In this document: positions 10,371 to 20,879 of the stretch, piece after piece | How positions within the stretch are numbered: the stretch's first letter is position 1 | Layout of the letters: each line of letters opens with the position of its first letter | From: Onthophagus taurus | Taxonomy: Eukaryota; Arthropoda; Insecta; Coleoptera; Scarabaeidae | Direction of reading: 5' to 3' | Length of the DNA: 64,000 nt | NCBI RefSeq assembly: GCF_036711975.1 | Contig: NC_091976.1 | Location: forward strand, 6,448,001 to 6,512,000 | Position numbers and translations under genes: made by a program | Notes under the pieces: model-generated | Databases searched by the model: none | What the model saw: only the letters and a program-made list of their open reading frames with translations | What the model was told of the DNA's origin: nothing

Positions 10371-11116
10371 GCGCTTCCAACATGCTCGACTGATTTGTTG
10401 GGTTGGGCGCTCGGCTCGACAGCTACGGCCAACTCGAGCCCAACACCGAGCATGTTCGATCGTGGATGGTCAACCGTCGAGCGGCTCGACGAGAATGACG
10501 TCAGTTTAGACATCTTTTAATAGTGTTTACACTACATTGGAGTTACATTGGGTTAAAATGTCTTTTAACGATAATAAGACGTTTTGGAGCGAATTTATCG
10601 AAATATACAGGGACTAACGTTCGCTGTGGGATGTAAAACACAAAAATTATAGTAACAAACACCTTCGCAAGGAAGGGTATACGGCATTAATCGATAAGGC
10701 AAAGGAAATATTTCCAGATTGTGACGAGAAATTTGTAAAAGCGAAAGTGGAATCATTCCAAGCTTCCTTTCGGAGAGAATTAAAGAAAGTGCAAAGTTCA
10801 AAACGGACCGGAAGTGGTCAAGATGACGTATATGAACCAAGTCTATGGTATTATGATTTAATGGTATTCACCAGCGACCAAGAAATGGCTAGAAAAGGTA
10901 TATCGTCGTTGGAAAAACGAAAAAGAGATGAGGTGCCACTGGAGGACGAGGAAGAGAGTGGCGAGGACAAATTAGAAGAACGAGTTACAGTAAGTGTTTT
11001 TATTGTTAATACTAATTGTTTTAATAGACTATATTACTAATGAGTAATATTATAACATGACAAGTATCAAGGTATGACTTTAAATAAGTAATGTTTATTT
11101 CTAGAAACAATACTTA

Positions 11117-11357
11117 ACCTTTCTGTAGTCGCGTACGGTCTGACAGACTGACGATGTGTTCTCAGTCTGGGGATCGATATATTCGCAACCGTTCGATACA
11201 AAAAATTGCGGTAAAAATCATATATGTTATGTAGAAATGGTCATTGATTATAACAAATTTTATCGCAATTTTTTCCATTGAACGGTTACGAAGATATCCA
11301 TCCCCAAACTGAGAATACCTTGTCGGTCTGTTAGACATTACACGACTACAGAACGGC
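11117..11357. mobile_element. Fold-back MITE (~241 bp) in the outer MADF intron
   Basis: Two arms of about 95 bp (TTCTGTAGTCG... at 11120 and its inverse ending CGACTACAGAA near 11353) flank a short centre. TA at 11115-11116 and 11358-11359 suggests a Tc1/mariner-type target duplication. No coding capacity. Confidence 0.75.
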
Positions 11358-11649
11358 TAATGGAACTTATAGTACAAGATATATGTCAATTTAGGTTTTA
11401 CAGAACATTCAACTATCAACGGTTATTAATCATGTTTTCTTGAAATTCAACACTTCCATTAGTGTTATAAAAACATTTGTACCAATCCCGAACTGCATTA
11501 GCAATTGAGTGTTCCGTTGTATCCCGTCTTCATCTCTGAAGGCCTAAAAATTCACGCGCACACCGTCTCCATTCACCCTCTGTTAGCTGGCCTCTTGCAG
11601 CATCCTCCCAATCCACGCAACTTGGAGTAAGGCTACGGCTACACTGGCG

Positions 11650-11697
11650 CCGGTTCAGACCAGATCAGACCAGATCAGACCAGATCAGACCAGATAA
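11650..11697. repeat. Subterminal 10-bp tandem repeats of the inner Harbinger
   Basis: Four or so CAGATCAGAC units lie just inside the left terminus. Inverted, more diverged copies (GTCTGGTCTG) lie at 14556-14610 inside the right terminus. In other Harbingers and hATs such arrays are binding sites for the transposase or its partner, so that role is inferred here. Confidence 0.75.
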
Positions 11698-11832
11698 GTG
11701 GCTACAGTTGTCCGTTCAGACCGCGTCAGACACGTTTTCACCAGACACGTACGTGTACGTTCCGGCGGTCGGTACGAATCAAACGTGTTTGACATTGTCT
11801 CAGACTACGGCCGTAAATTGATTTGTGAGACA

Positions 11833-13853
11833 ATGGACAAATCACTTTTAATCGACCTCATCAGAGAAAATCCACCTCTTTGGGATCAACGGGATAAAAG
11901 ATACCACAACAGGGATATAAAAAGTCTATTATGGAAAGATATTGGAGACAAAATGGGCGTTTCAGGTATGTAAAGTGTAATTTATTTATTAGGTAGCTAT
12001 ATTTCATTAGAATTTTACAATGAACCAAAACTAGATATTTAAACAGTTTGTTTGAAAGGAAACGGATCCGATAGGTCCATTAAAATATCGGTTCAAGTCT
12101 TCTCGTATTTGTTTTGCGTCATTTGAATTATTATTAAATGTTCTGCCAATTCTTCTAGCGTTATTGATGACATTATTTTGATTTTGATTTCTGTAAATTT
12201 CAAGCGCTTGTCTCGCTATTGCAATATTAGGAGAGCCTTCAAAATCCATAACCATATTGTGCAATAAGCAAATTGTTTTAACAATTTTAATAGCCTTTTC
12301 TACATCCGTTTCAATGGCCTTATTTAACAAGCGCCACTTAGCACATAAAATACCAAAAGTGCATTCGATACATCTCCTTGCACGGGACAGCCTGTAGTTA
12401 AATATTCGTTCCTGATTTGTAAGTTGCCTTTTTGAATAAGGTTTCATTAAGTATGTTTTTAACGGGTAGGCATCGTCACCCAACAAAACAAACGGCATAT
12501 CATCGGGTATTCCGTGAATGGGTGCAGGTGGAGGTAAAGTATTATTGTAATTTTCCAGAAAATCGTACAAGTTAGAAATGGCAAAAGTTCCTCCGTCACT
12601 TTGTCTTCCATAAGAGCCCACGTCAATAAAAATAAATCGACAATCTGCATCCGCTACTCCTTGCAAAACAATCGAATAAAAATGTTTGTAATTGTAATAC
12701 ATAGTTCCTGACTTTGGTGGACATTTTATTTCTATATGTTTTCCATCGATGCAACCTACACAATTTGGAAAATTCCATCTTGCGTTGAATTTTGATGAGA
12801 TTTTTCGAAATCCGTCTTGATTAGGAACTGCCAAGTGTGTAGCACTTAATTTATTCCAAAGCGCATCACATAGCTCTTCAACAAGTTTTCCAATTGTATA
12901 ATGATCAACACGGAAAGAGAATGCTAGCGAACGAAATGACAAGCCAGTCGCAAAATATCTGAAAAATAAAATATAATTGCAATAACAGTGTCCATTTGAA
13001 TATTTATTAGCATAAACTTTATATGCAAGTACCTTATGAGCTTTGTTATTTTTTAGTCGAGCAAGCAAAAAAACAGTGGGAACTTCTACGCGACACGTTT
13101 AGAAGAGAATTTAAAAAAGTCAACGCAACTCAGTCAGGTCAAGAAGCAGATGATGAATACATTGAGGCTGATTGTAAATGGCCCTACTTCAAATATATGC
13201 TGTTCCTGAAAGATGTTTTATTACCCAGAAAAACTGCAACAAATATCCCATCTGCCTCTTCTTCACGTGATTTACTAGACGCATCATCAAGAAACTCCCC
13301 AAATAGCGAAGTTTCCGCAATAAATGCGGAAAATGTTACCTCACAGGATGTTGTTGAAAAAGATTCGGAAATAATAGATAAAGTATCTGAGAAACCTAAA
13401 CGAAAACGAAACAGTTTCCAAGATGAGGTAATCAATATTGAAAAAAAAAAGGTAAAATTGTTTGAGCAAAAACTTCGGGCACGACCTTGTCCACAAAACC
13501 AAGAAGACGATGACGATATGCATTTTTTTAAAAGCATACTTCCTCACATTCGCAAATTTACAGATGTCCAAAAAATGAAAGTGAGAATGGAGTTTATTAA
13601 TATTATCTCACGAGAACTTCAGAATATTAACCAAGGAACCTACCAAAACGATAGCAACCTACTGTCAACATCAACTCCAGCAAGCAGTAGATGTTCCAGC
13701 CGAATTCATTACATTTTAACACCAACTCACGAAGAAACACAAAGTTCTTCTATAACAATAAATGATGAACCTGAAGAACCAAATCAACCACACTCACAAA
13801 CATCGTCTGACTTACAGAATTACATTGCCAACTTAGAGCTCCTAGGTTCCTAA
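11833..13853 (+). CDS. MADF-BESS partner protein of the inner Harbinger (2 exons, 309 aa)
   Basis: Exon 1 is 11833-11965 (MDKSLLIDLIRENPPLW, helix 1 of MADF). The donor is GTATGT at 11966 and the acceptor TTTTTTAG ends at 13056. Exon 2 is 13057-13853 and joins in frame to complete MADF (QWELLRDTFRREFKKV, KWPYFKYMLFLKDVLL). Near residues 210-245 a BESS motif (FFKSILPHIRKFTDVQKMKV) gives a protein-interaction module. The tail is low in complexity (S/T/Q). No stops or frameshifts appear. The 1,091-nt intron contains exon 2 of the antisense transposase, and exon 2 of this gene lies within the transposase intron. Role inferred from family: binds element ends and brings the transposase to the nucleus. 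Confidence 0.85.
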
Positions 13854-14441
13854 AGATTGTAGATGCCTACATTATGTTATGTAAGTTACTTTAATAAAAT
13901 AAATATTTCGTAACTATGCACTGTATTAATTATGTAATAACTTAACTTAACTATGTAATAAATTCTTAATAAATACTTAATAAATTACTCTGAAGAATCT
14001 CCTTGTCAAGAATTGAAACGTTAAGAAAAAAAGTTTATGTTGTTTTTTTTTTTAAATAAGTCATACAAAGAACCCGAAACACTCAGAAAAGGTACATCCA
14101 TACAATGAAAATAAGGTCCAAGAAAAATATACACATTTATCTTACCTTAAACATATTGTAAGTTTTTCCCCAGGTTCAATGCACCGTCTGAAATTTGAAT
14201 ATCGTTTTATATCTTCAGAAATAGCTCTTAAAATATAATCATAAGTAGCTATATCCATTCGATAATACTCTCTAAACTTCTCGGGGTAATTTCGAAGCTT
14301 TAGAGAAGTTTTTCTATACTCCCCTTCTTCGCGTGATTGGTATAATGTGTGCATCCAATAACGGCGCTTCGATTTTTTGTATTTATTAGTAATATTTTCC
14401 ATTAGCCATTCATCCCATTCATCGGAATCTGAGGAATTCAT
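12031..14441 (-). CDS. PIF/Harbinger transposase of the inner element (2 exons, 407 aa)
   Basis: Exon 1 is 14441-14146 from MNSSDSDEWDEWLME, with WMHTLYQSREEGEY and KFREYYRMDIATYDY typical of Harbinger N-termini. The donor is AAG|GTAAGA, and the acceptor TTTTTCAG is at 12959-12960. Exon 2 is 12958-12031. The joined frame reads through ICLRYFATGLSFRSLAFSF (HTH). Catalytic residues are D in GCIDGKHIEI, D in LLGDDAYPL and E in CIECTFGILCAKWRL. It ends at 12031 with no stops or shifts. The 1,187-nt intron holds MADF exon 2 on the other strand. A longer single-exon reading (to 13068) runs into intron sequence and I reject it. Confidence 0.9.
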
Positions 14442-16789
14442 TATGAACCTCTTCTCTGCACTTTACCAAATAATAATAACCCCGTGTTTACTCGTCGGGT
14501 ATTATCCACCGTACAAAACCGTACAAATGAAGCCACTACATCGGACGTGTCTGGTTTAATCTGATCTTGTCTGGTCTGGTCTGGTCTGGTATGGTCTGAT
14601 CTGACCTGAACAGGCGCCAATGTAGCCTCTACCTAAGGTACGATGGACTTCTTCGGCGTAAAAAATTATGTAAAGCGCAACACGCAAGAACAATAACTTC
14701 TGATGTTTCTACGCTAACATTCATTGTTGTCTGAAGAATTCTAAACTTGTTGGCAAGTATGCCAAACGCATTCTCCACCACTCGTCTTCCACAACACATC
14801 CGATAATTGAAAATTTTTCATCGTGGGTAATTCCTTTGTTTGGGTAAGGTTTCATTAAGTTTTCCTTCAGAGGGAATGCTTCATCTCCAAGAAATGTGAA
14901 CGGCAAGCAAATATCTCTATTATCAGGAAAGTTTGTTGGTGAGGGCAAATTTAATTTTTTATTTTCCAGCAACTCCCCAAAATCTGTTTCCATAAGCACT
15001 CCTCCATCGGATACTCTTCCATTGGTGCCACAATTTACATAAATAAATTCATAATTAGCGTTGACCACAGCTAAAAGGACAATACTGTAAAATCCTTTAT
15101 AATTGAAGAAGTATGAACCACTTCCGGGAGGTTGACGAATATCTATATGTCTCCCATCAATAGCACCAACGCAGTTTTCAACTTGCCAGTAGGTTTTAAA
15201 GTCTTCCGCTATGTTCATCCAGTCTGACGCATTGCAAGGAAACTGAAATAAAAAACAATTGTTTTAAGGAGAATTTAAAACAAATCGTTCTTAAAAACCA
15301 CATCGTTGACTCAATTTTTTGGTTTGAGACACTTGACGATTCTTCAAGAGGGTTTGAAGCTAGTGTACCCACTGTTTCATCCGCCCAATGTGTTACTTTA
15401 AGTGATTCGTCTGCACCAAGTACGTCCGCTGCTTGTACCCAAAAAAGAGCAACCAGGAAAAAGAGGAACGTATCAGCGTTGGACAAAAAACAAGAAAATT
15501 TTTTAGATGCTGCTACGACTGTGTTGACCAGCCAGAATAAGTTCCGCGCATTTGGAAACAATGTGGCTTTCCAGTTAGAAGACATGGACCGATGTCAACG
15601 AGTGATTGCAGAGAAACTAATATCCGACGTTCTGTTCTACGGCAAGTTAGGGAATTTAAAACCCTATTCTACAGTAATGACAGAACAATCAAACCATACC
15701 AACTTACAGTCACCTAATTATTCAACTCAAATGCAACCTATCATTCAAAACCAATATAGTAATCAATATCCGCATCATTCATACATCTCCCATACTCCTA
15801 ACTATTTTACACAACAGCTATGCAGTACACCGCCTTCTCAATATCCACCTACAGATACATCTGTAGTGCCTTCACCTGCAATTGCTAATACCAACTTTCT
15901 AAAAGCAGCAAGTGAACCTACCTTATATATATCAAATACTCACAAACAAGAGTTTCAAACTAAAGCAGTTACTACCTCTTCTGAAGAAAGAATTAACCGT
16001 CAAGATGTTGGGGATGAACTCGGACAGTTTTTGCATTTAGATAAAGTTCGTAATGATTAGCATTGAATATAACCTAACTTTCTACGTTTGTAACATGTTT
16101 TATTAACATTGTACACGTAATAAATTTGTTTTGTGATGTAGTTATATTTTTTTGTAGTTAATTAACCTTATATCTGTAATTTGTCTACGAATCTATGTTA
16201 ATCATGGTGTGCTTACCTTTAAGAAGTCGTCTCTGAGAACATCAAAAATAGCTGTGCACGTTTCTGGCACAATTCTGCCAAGCGTTTGTGCCGATATCGC
16301 ACAACTGAACTTCAGGTTTTCATAGCTTCTACTACTTGCTAAAAATTGAAGTGTGGCAACAAGGCGTTCCTTAACAGAAATGGATTCTCTCAATTTCGTA
16401 TTTTTTTTTTCAAGAAGATTATAAACTCGTTCAAGTAGATCTTCAAAACTTTGTTCATTCATGCGTAAATAGTTTCTGTAGTCTTGTGGCTCATTGGTAG
16501 CTATTTCAGTCAATAACGACATGTGGCTGAAACTATTTCGCTCTAATAGCCACTTCTTGGCCCACAAACGTGGAGGTTTCCTTTTTTTCTTTCTATTTAA
16601 ACATATAACACCCGCGCATAGAGATGTAACCGATTCAAGATCCATCGCACAAATGAGGTCGTCCCAACATACTCGATGTGAAGTTCGATCGTGGATGGAC
16701 ACACCCAACATGTTGGGTTCGACGTTGGGTTGGAAGTTGGCCAACATGTTCGACCGTCGATGGGGGCTTTACAACAAAATTGCCTATTC

Positions 16790-17938
16790 CGTTGACAACA
16801 GTAGTAGTTCCTAAAACTCTACGTAACAGAATACTAGACGAATTACATTCCACCCATACAGGTATAGTAAAAACAAAACAATTGGCCAGAAGTTATTGTT
16901 GGTGGCCAGGTATTCTGAAAGATATTGAAGATCGAATAGAAAATTGTTTAGAATGTAACAAATTTAAAAATAACCCTACGAAATGTTCGTTTCACCCATG
17001 GGAAAAAGCTACAAAGCCTTTCGAAAGAGTTTATATCGATTTTGCCGGACCTTTTATGAACAATTATTTCTTAATTTTGGTTGATGCGTATACTCGCTGG
17101 CCAGAAATTCATGTAATTAAAGATATGTCTGTAAACAATACAGTACCCTTACTAAGACAAATATTTAGTACCTTTGGTTTACCTAGAGTCCTTGTAAGTG
17201 ACAATGGTCCCACATTTACATCTTTCCAATTCAAAAATTTCTTGAAAGAAAATGGAATCGTTCATAAATTGTCACCACCATATCATCCAGCCACGAACGG
17301 TATGGCGGAACGATATGTACAATCGTTTAAAAAAGCATTAAAGACTTTGGGAACAAATCAGTCTGACATTAAGAAGAATTTATCAAAATTTTTATTAAAC
17401 TACAGGAAAACACCACACATAATTACAGGATTGAGCCCAGCTTATTTAATGTTCAACAGAGAAATTTTCACACGATTAGACTTAATGTTACCAGAATGCA
17501 AAAACAAGTTTCCAAATGATTTAAGTATCACTTTTAGAAGTTTTGAGGAGAGAGAAAGAGTTGCGGTTCGTGATTATTTAAGTACGGACAAATGGAAATT
17601 TGGAAAAGTTCACCAGAAATTAGGAAAATTAACGTACTTGATACAGCTAGATGATGAATGAATATGGAAGCGACATACAAACCAAATTAGAACCATAGGT
17701 CAAAATACACCACTAGTATTGAATGATCGATCCTACTCCTAGTAGTACTCCGTTACCGATAGAGAGTTCTGCTACTCAGTTAAATCCCGTACCTCAAGTC
17801 CAGAATTTCCCAAATGATATTGAGTTGCCTGATTCAGGTGAAGTACCTGCTTCAACAGACTTACCCAACCTAGGTGACACTCCAGTTTTACGAAGATCAC
17901 AAAGATCACGTAAAGCACTTGATCGTTTAGATTTGTAA
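16790..17938 (+). pseudogene. Ty3/gypsy integrase and pol C-terminus
   Basis: The zinc-binding HHCC region (ELHSTHTGIVKTKQLARSY, CLECNKFK) is followed by the DDE core: D in ERVYIDFAGPF, D in LVSDNGPTFTS, E in NGMAERYVQSFKKAL. TGA at about 17659 ends the main ORF. The same frame then continues IWKRHTNQIRTIG, and a +1 frame (17723-17938) gives a proline-rich tail ending RRSQRSRKALDRLDL, a usual pol terminus. The gag-RT half of a similar element lies at 6386-8318, now separated by hAT, recombinase and Harbinger sequence. Whether they were one element is inference. Confidence 0.88.
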
Positions 17939-17980
17939 GTTATATTATATTGTAGTTTTCTTTTATGACAAGGGAAGGAC

Positions 17981-18176
17981 TGTTATATATATTCGAATGA
18001 TTATATTGTAGCGCCATCTAGCGAACAAAAGAAATGGACGTTACGTTACGAATACGTTCTTACATATGGCGTATACTGTTAGGTTAAGTGAGTTATAAAT
18101 CTTATTACGCTTATTACTAGAAACAATAAAGTTACTTTGTCAAATCACTCCGTTGGTTTATCTTACAAACACAACA
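17981..18176 (+). repeat. Ty3/gypsy 3' LTR with polypurine tract
   Basis: A purine run AAGGGAAGGAC at 17970-17980 is followed by TGTTATATATATTCG. The LTR includes GCGCCATCTAGCG, an AATAAA signal at about 18125 and ends AACACAACA near 18176 (TG...CA). No matching 5' LTR is visible upstream in the window. Confidence 0.7.
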
Positions 18177-18229
18177 TTTAGGTTATGTTTATTTATTATT
18201 ATATCACATTTTATACAGTTAAAGTGTTT

Positions 18230-18789
18230 TTAGCGTTCAGCATGGTGTTGTACATTGTGCGCCACCTAGGAAAGAGTCGTGGTAGAGAATCGTTGATATA
18301 TGCCAGTGGTGGCCAAGCTTCGTATCATGGAATTGATTGATACACAAGCTAAGTTCATGCAACCACAAGAATGAAATAAAGTGGAAAGTCCAGAGAATAT
18401 GTCACAAAGTAAGAAACTAAACAAAAACATTGATAAAGAACTTGAATTGTTTCCGATGTGGAAGAAAACACGATCCGGAGCGGTGTCCTGCACGAAACTG
18501 GAATGGCTTTTGAATCAAGAACAACGCTCAGGTCCCTAATTTGGGAAGTAACATTTACCGACTGTGTTCCCAAACGGTACACAAAATTTATATGGTATGT
18601 CTTTCTGCTGAATATGATACTATTAGTACTTATCGTAATTCAGAAACAAGTAATTTTTTAAGCAATACTCTTCCAGACGTTCCAGATCCTGCTGAACCGT
18701 TAAACAGTCAGACATGGATCCAATTCCAGAAAAGATCCCACATTCATCCGCTTACAGCAAAAAATTTGAATGAAGAAAGCACTCGTTAA
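18230..18789 (+). pseudogene. Degraded gag fragment with zinc knuckle
   Basis: At about 18445-18510 one frame reads CFRCGRKHDPERCPARNWN, a CX2CX4HX4C knuckle with the spacing and neighbours of Ty3-type gag. Another frame (to 18789) gives IYRLCSQTVHKIYMV and a short acidic region. Frameshifts and a TGA break it. It follows the LTR directly, so it may belong to another copy of that element. Confidence 0.5.
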
Positions 18790-20644
18790 TATCACTGATA
18801 TAAACCAAAAACAAAATCGGTCAAAATGACTGCCCAGTGGCACACCCAACGTAGCGGACTTAAAATTAGAAACAAAACCACCTTAACTGCTTGACGTCTG
18901 TTCGAAATGTAAGAAGCAATCCATGATAGCAAGCCATTCGACAAGTTGAACTTAGCGAGTTTTTCCAAGAGAATACAATGATGTATCCTGTCGACTGCCT
19001 TGCTAAAGTCCGTTTAAATGGCGTCAACCTGAAGGCAGTCATTCATGGATCTCTGAATATAGTTTACAAATTCGTTTCAACCGACAGTCCCCGCAGAAAA
19101 CCATGTTGTTTGATAAATAAATTGAGGTTGAAGGTTAAAGTATAATTTATTGTAAATTAATTTTTCAAAAACTTTCGGAATAATGGATAGAAGCGAAATT
19201 GGGGGTGTTTCTTACCGGATTTGAAGATCGGTATTATATAGGCTTTTTTCCATTCCGTTGGAAATATGGAGGATTTCACAGAATGTGAGAAAATATGAAA
19301 TAAGGGTGCAGCAAGCTCCGGACGATGAACTTGCCCGGCAGATCGTCCGGACCAGGACCTAATTTAGGGTTAACATGACTTAGAAGAGATGCTACATCCT
19401 GCTGTGAAAACCAGCGACAGGTTTCACCAAGAAAGGTACCAGCGAAATAACGATTAACAAGTTTCCCGTCAATATATACAGATGAGAAGTACTCGGAGAA
19501 TAGTTCCGAGATTTGTTGCCTATTATCAGCTAAATTGCCATCATATTCCGTCTCAGCCGGAATGCCACTCCCACCACGCTTCTTGCTCTTAACAAACGAG
19601 CATAGATGAGAAGAAGAATCGATTAGGAAATCTTGTATGCGTTTGAGGTGTAGTCAGAGGCATTAACACCTTAGTTCGTTTACGCAAGAATTTAAAAGAG
19701 AGAAAGTCGTCAAAATAGCCTCATTTCTTCGATCTTTTGTGAAATCTCACTTTTCCTTAGCTTTATGGTTGATGGGTAATACCAGTCAGGAAAACGACCA
19801 CTACGTGTGGAACCACGCGGGATAAAGTCGCCATGCACCGATTAAGAACCGAATAAAATGCCGTAACACATTGATCAATATTAAAGAGATTAAATACAGA
19901 ACACCAATCCACGGCTGTTAATACACTTTTAAGACCATCATAATCTGTGCGATCAAAGCGCCAACCAATCTTGTGACAATTCCTCAGACAATGAGTCCAG
20001 ATTAAACAAAAGGTAAATTCTACAGCAGGATGATGAGCCTCCAAATTGACTAGCGGGTCATCGCAGGAAAATACAGAGTTAATTAAATCTGAATTACATA
20101 AGATTACATCTAATGATCTACCATTACAATTTACAATGTTGTGGAACTGAAAGAAACCACAATAAGAAATCATAAAAAGGAACTCTTTCGCTCTAGCATC
20201 CAAGCCACCCACAGGAATGAGGCCGCATCCAGAAGAGACGGTCCAGGAGATACACGGAATATTGAAATCCCCGACGATTAAAAGCGGGGTGTCCGGAAAT
20301 TGATCGCGCACATCTTGAATCACTCGCGTATTTTCACAGCGCACGGACAGGCACAAATCTTTAGCACCTGTCGCAAGCACTTTCATCGGGGTAACTAGAA
20401 TATCCCTACGAACCGCCACAAGAACACCACCGCCATCAGATTTTCCACAATCAGAAAAACTTCTATCAAGGCTAAAAATGACATAGTTGTTACAAAGGAT
20501 TTCACTGTCGAAGATCGAATCATTCGAATTTGTTTCAGTAAGGCAAATTAAGTCATGTGCAAGGTTCATAGAATTTGCGTAAGAAGTTTCGGTTTTCGTT
20601 CGTAAGCCTCGCACATTCTGGTAGTAGATCATAAAAGAGAACAT
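18790..20644 (-). pseudogene. Antisense LINE ORF2: AP endonuclease and partial RT (Jockey-like)
   Basis: The endonuclease ORF is 20644-19763: YYQNVRGLRTK, ICLTETN, LLIVGDFNIP, RSLDVILCN and EAHHPAVEF are the ordered AP-endonuclease motifs, with the usual SDHHP diverged. The RT region downstream (19400-18800) is broken but readable: GPDDLP, IFKSGKKH, TDFSKAVDRIHH (palm motif A) and LLSWIASYISNR. It stops before the catalytic FADD box, so the element is 3'-truncated here. 20645-20870 is probably its 5' leader. Confidence 0.82.
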
Positions 20645-20879
20645 TGAACAAACAGAAATAATTTGAAACTACAAGAACAGTCGGCTGATCTATAGCCTAT
20701 TTATAGCCTTTCTCTCGACATTTCTCCTTCGTATTGCTGAAGAGTATCGCATTGAGAGGTGTAAGATGTTCGCAACTGTGATTGATGTTCACAATTTCTC
20801 AGTCAGATCGTGAATGTGGATTACCGGGGACCCAGTATCGTTGTTTTTACGATAAGTCTTTGCGGCAGATAAAAATTGA

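Larger units (their letters stand above)
1915..10551 (+). repeat. Copy A of a large direct duplication (partner 35613-43109)
   Basis: From about 1915 onward the sequence matches 35613 onward in the same order and orientation, through the DD41D element, hairpin, MADF gene, recombinase, Ty3 gag-pol, hAT, second recombinase and first 262 bases of a Harbinger element. It ends at 10551 where the partner diverges. Differences are scattered substitutions, small indels, and two large indels: about 780 bp at 5340-6120 missing from the partner, and a LINE piece at 8320-8730 only here. The flanks on both sides differ. Confidence 0.9.
11631..14633. mobile_element. Inner PIF/Harbinger transposon, apparently intact (3,003 bp)
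   Basis: It is flanked by TAA at 11628-11630 and 14634-14636. Termini are 21-bp imperfect inverted repeats (GGCTACGGCTACACTGGCG at the left against GGTAGAGGCTACATTGGCG read inward from the right; 16 of 21 match), followed on both sides by CAGATCAGACCA-type repeats. Both genes, MADF and transposase, have open frames once their single introns are removed. It sits in the coding exon of the outer element's transposase. Confidence 0.92.
10558..16060 (+). pseudogene. Outer Harbinger MADF-type partner gene (exons 10558-10989 and ~15329-16060)
   Basis: This is a DNA-binding partner protein. Exon 1 from ATG 10558 contains a MADF domain (FWSEFIEIYRD, YTALIDKAKEIFPDC, FQASFRRELKKVQSS, SLWYYDLMVFT), then an acidic stretch and a GTAAGT donor at 10990. 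It has one in-frame TAA at 10615-10617. Exon 2 begins at about 15329 (AG acceptor after TTTTTTGGTTTG; 15269 is an alternative in the same phase) and ends at TAA 16058-16060. It holds AFGNNVAFQLEDMDRCQRVI, the C-terminal module usual for Harbinger partners. The 4.3-kb gap contains the C-terminal exon of the antisense transposase and the inner Harbinger. Confidence 0.78.
11416..16645 (-). pseudogene. Outer Harbinger transposase, exon 2 split by the inner element
   Basis: This is a PIF/Harbinger DDE transposase. Exon 1 runs from ATG 16645 down to 16217 (MDLESVTSLCAGV, then KKWLLERNSFSHMSLL; phase-0 GTAAGC donor). Exon 2 starts at 15242 (FPCNASDWMNIAEDF) and holds NCVGAIDGRHIDI (first D) and FLGDEAFPLKENL (second D). 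A 1-nt loss near 14820 shifts the frame, and then RRVVENAFGILA supplies the catalytic E. The inner Harbinger interrupts at 14634. Beyond it, 11627-11416 continues with VDWEDAARGQLTEGEWRRC, a TGA at 11530-11532, and NTNGSVEFQENMI before the final stop. With one TAA copy removed the parts total 416 codons apart from the single-base deletion. Confidence 0.88.
10290..16768. mobile_element. Outer PIF/Harbinger transposon (host of the inner one)
   Basis: It begins AGCCCCCCATCGACGGTCG and ends with the inverse CGACCGTCGATGGGGGCT at 16768. TTA flanks both ends (10287-10289 and 16769-16771), the 3-bp duplication typical of PIF/Harbinger. It carries a MADF gene (+) and a Harbinger transposase gene (-), plus a MITE and a complete second Harbinger nested inside. 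It had itself inserted in the tyrosine-recombinase gene. Confidence 0.92.

Noticed and set aside
10253-10513. ORFs on both strands at the Harbinger terminus
   Set aside because: They result from the terminal palindrome and recur in copy B. No protein family.
12031-13068. Single-exon 345-codon transposase reading
   Set aside because: The first ~38 residues are intron sequence. The spliced model with 14146-14441 restores family N-terminus and phase.
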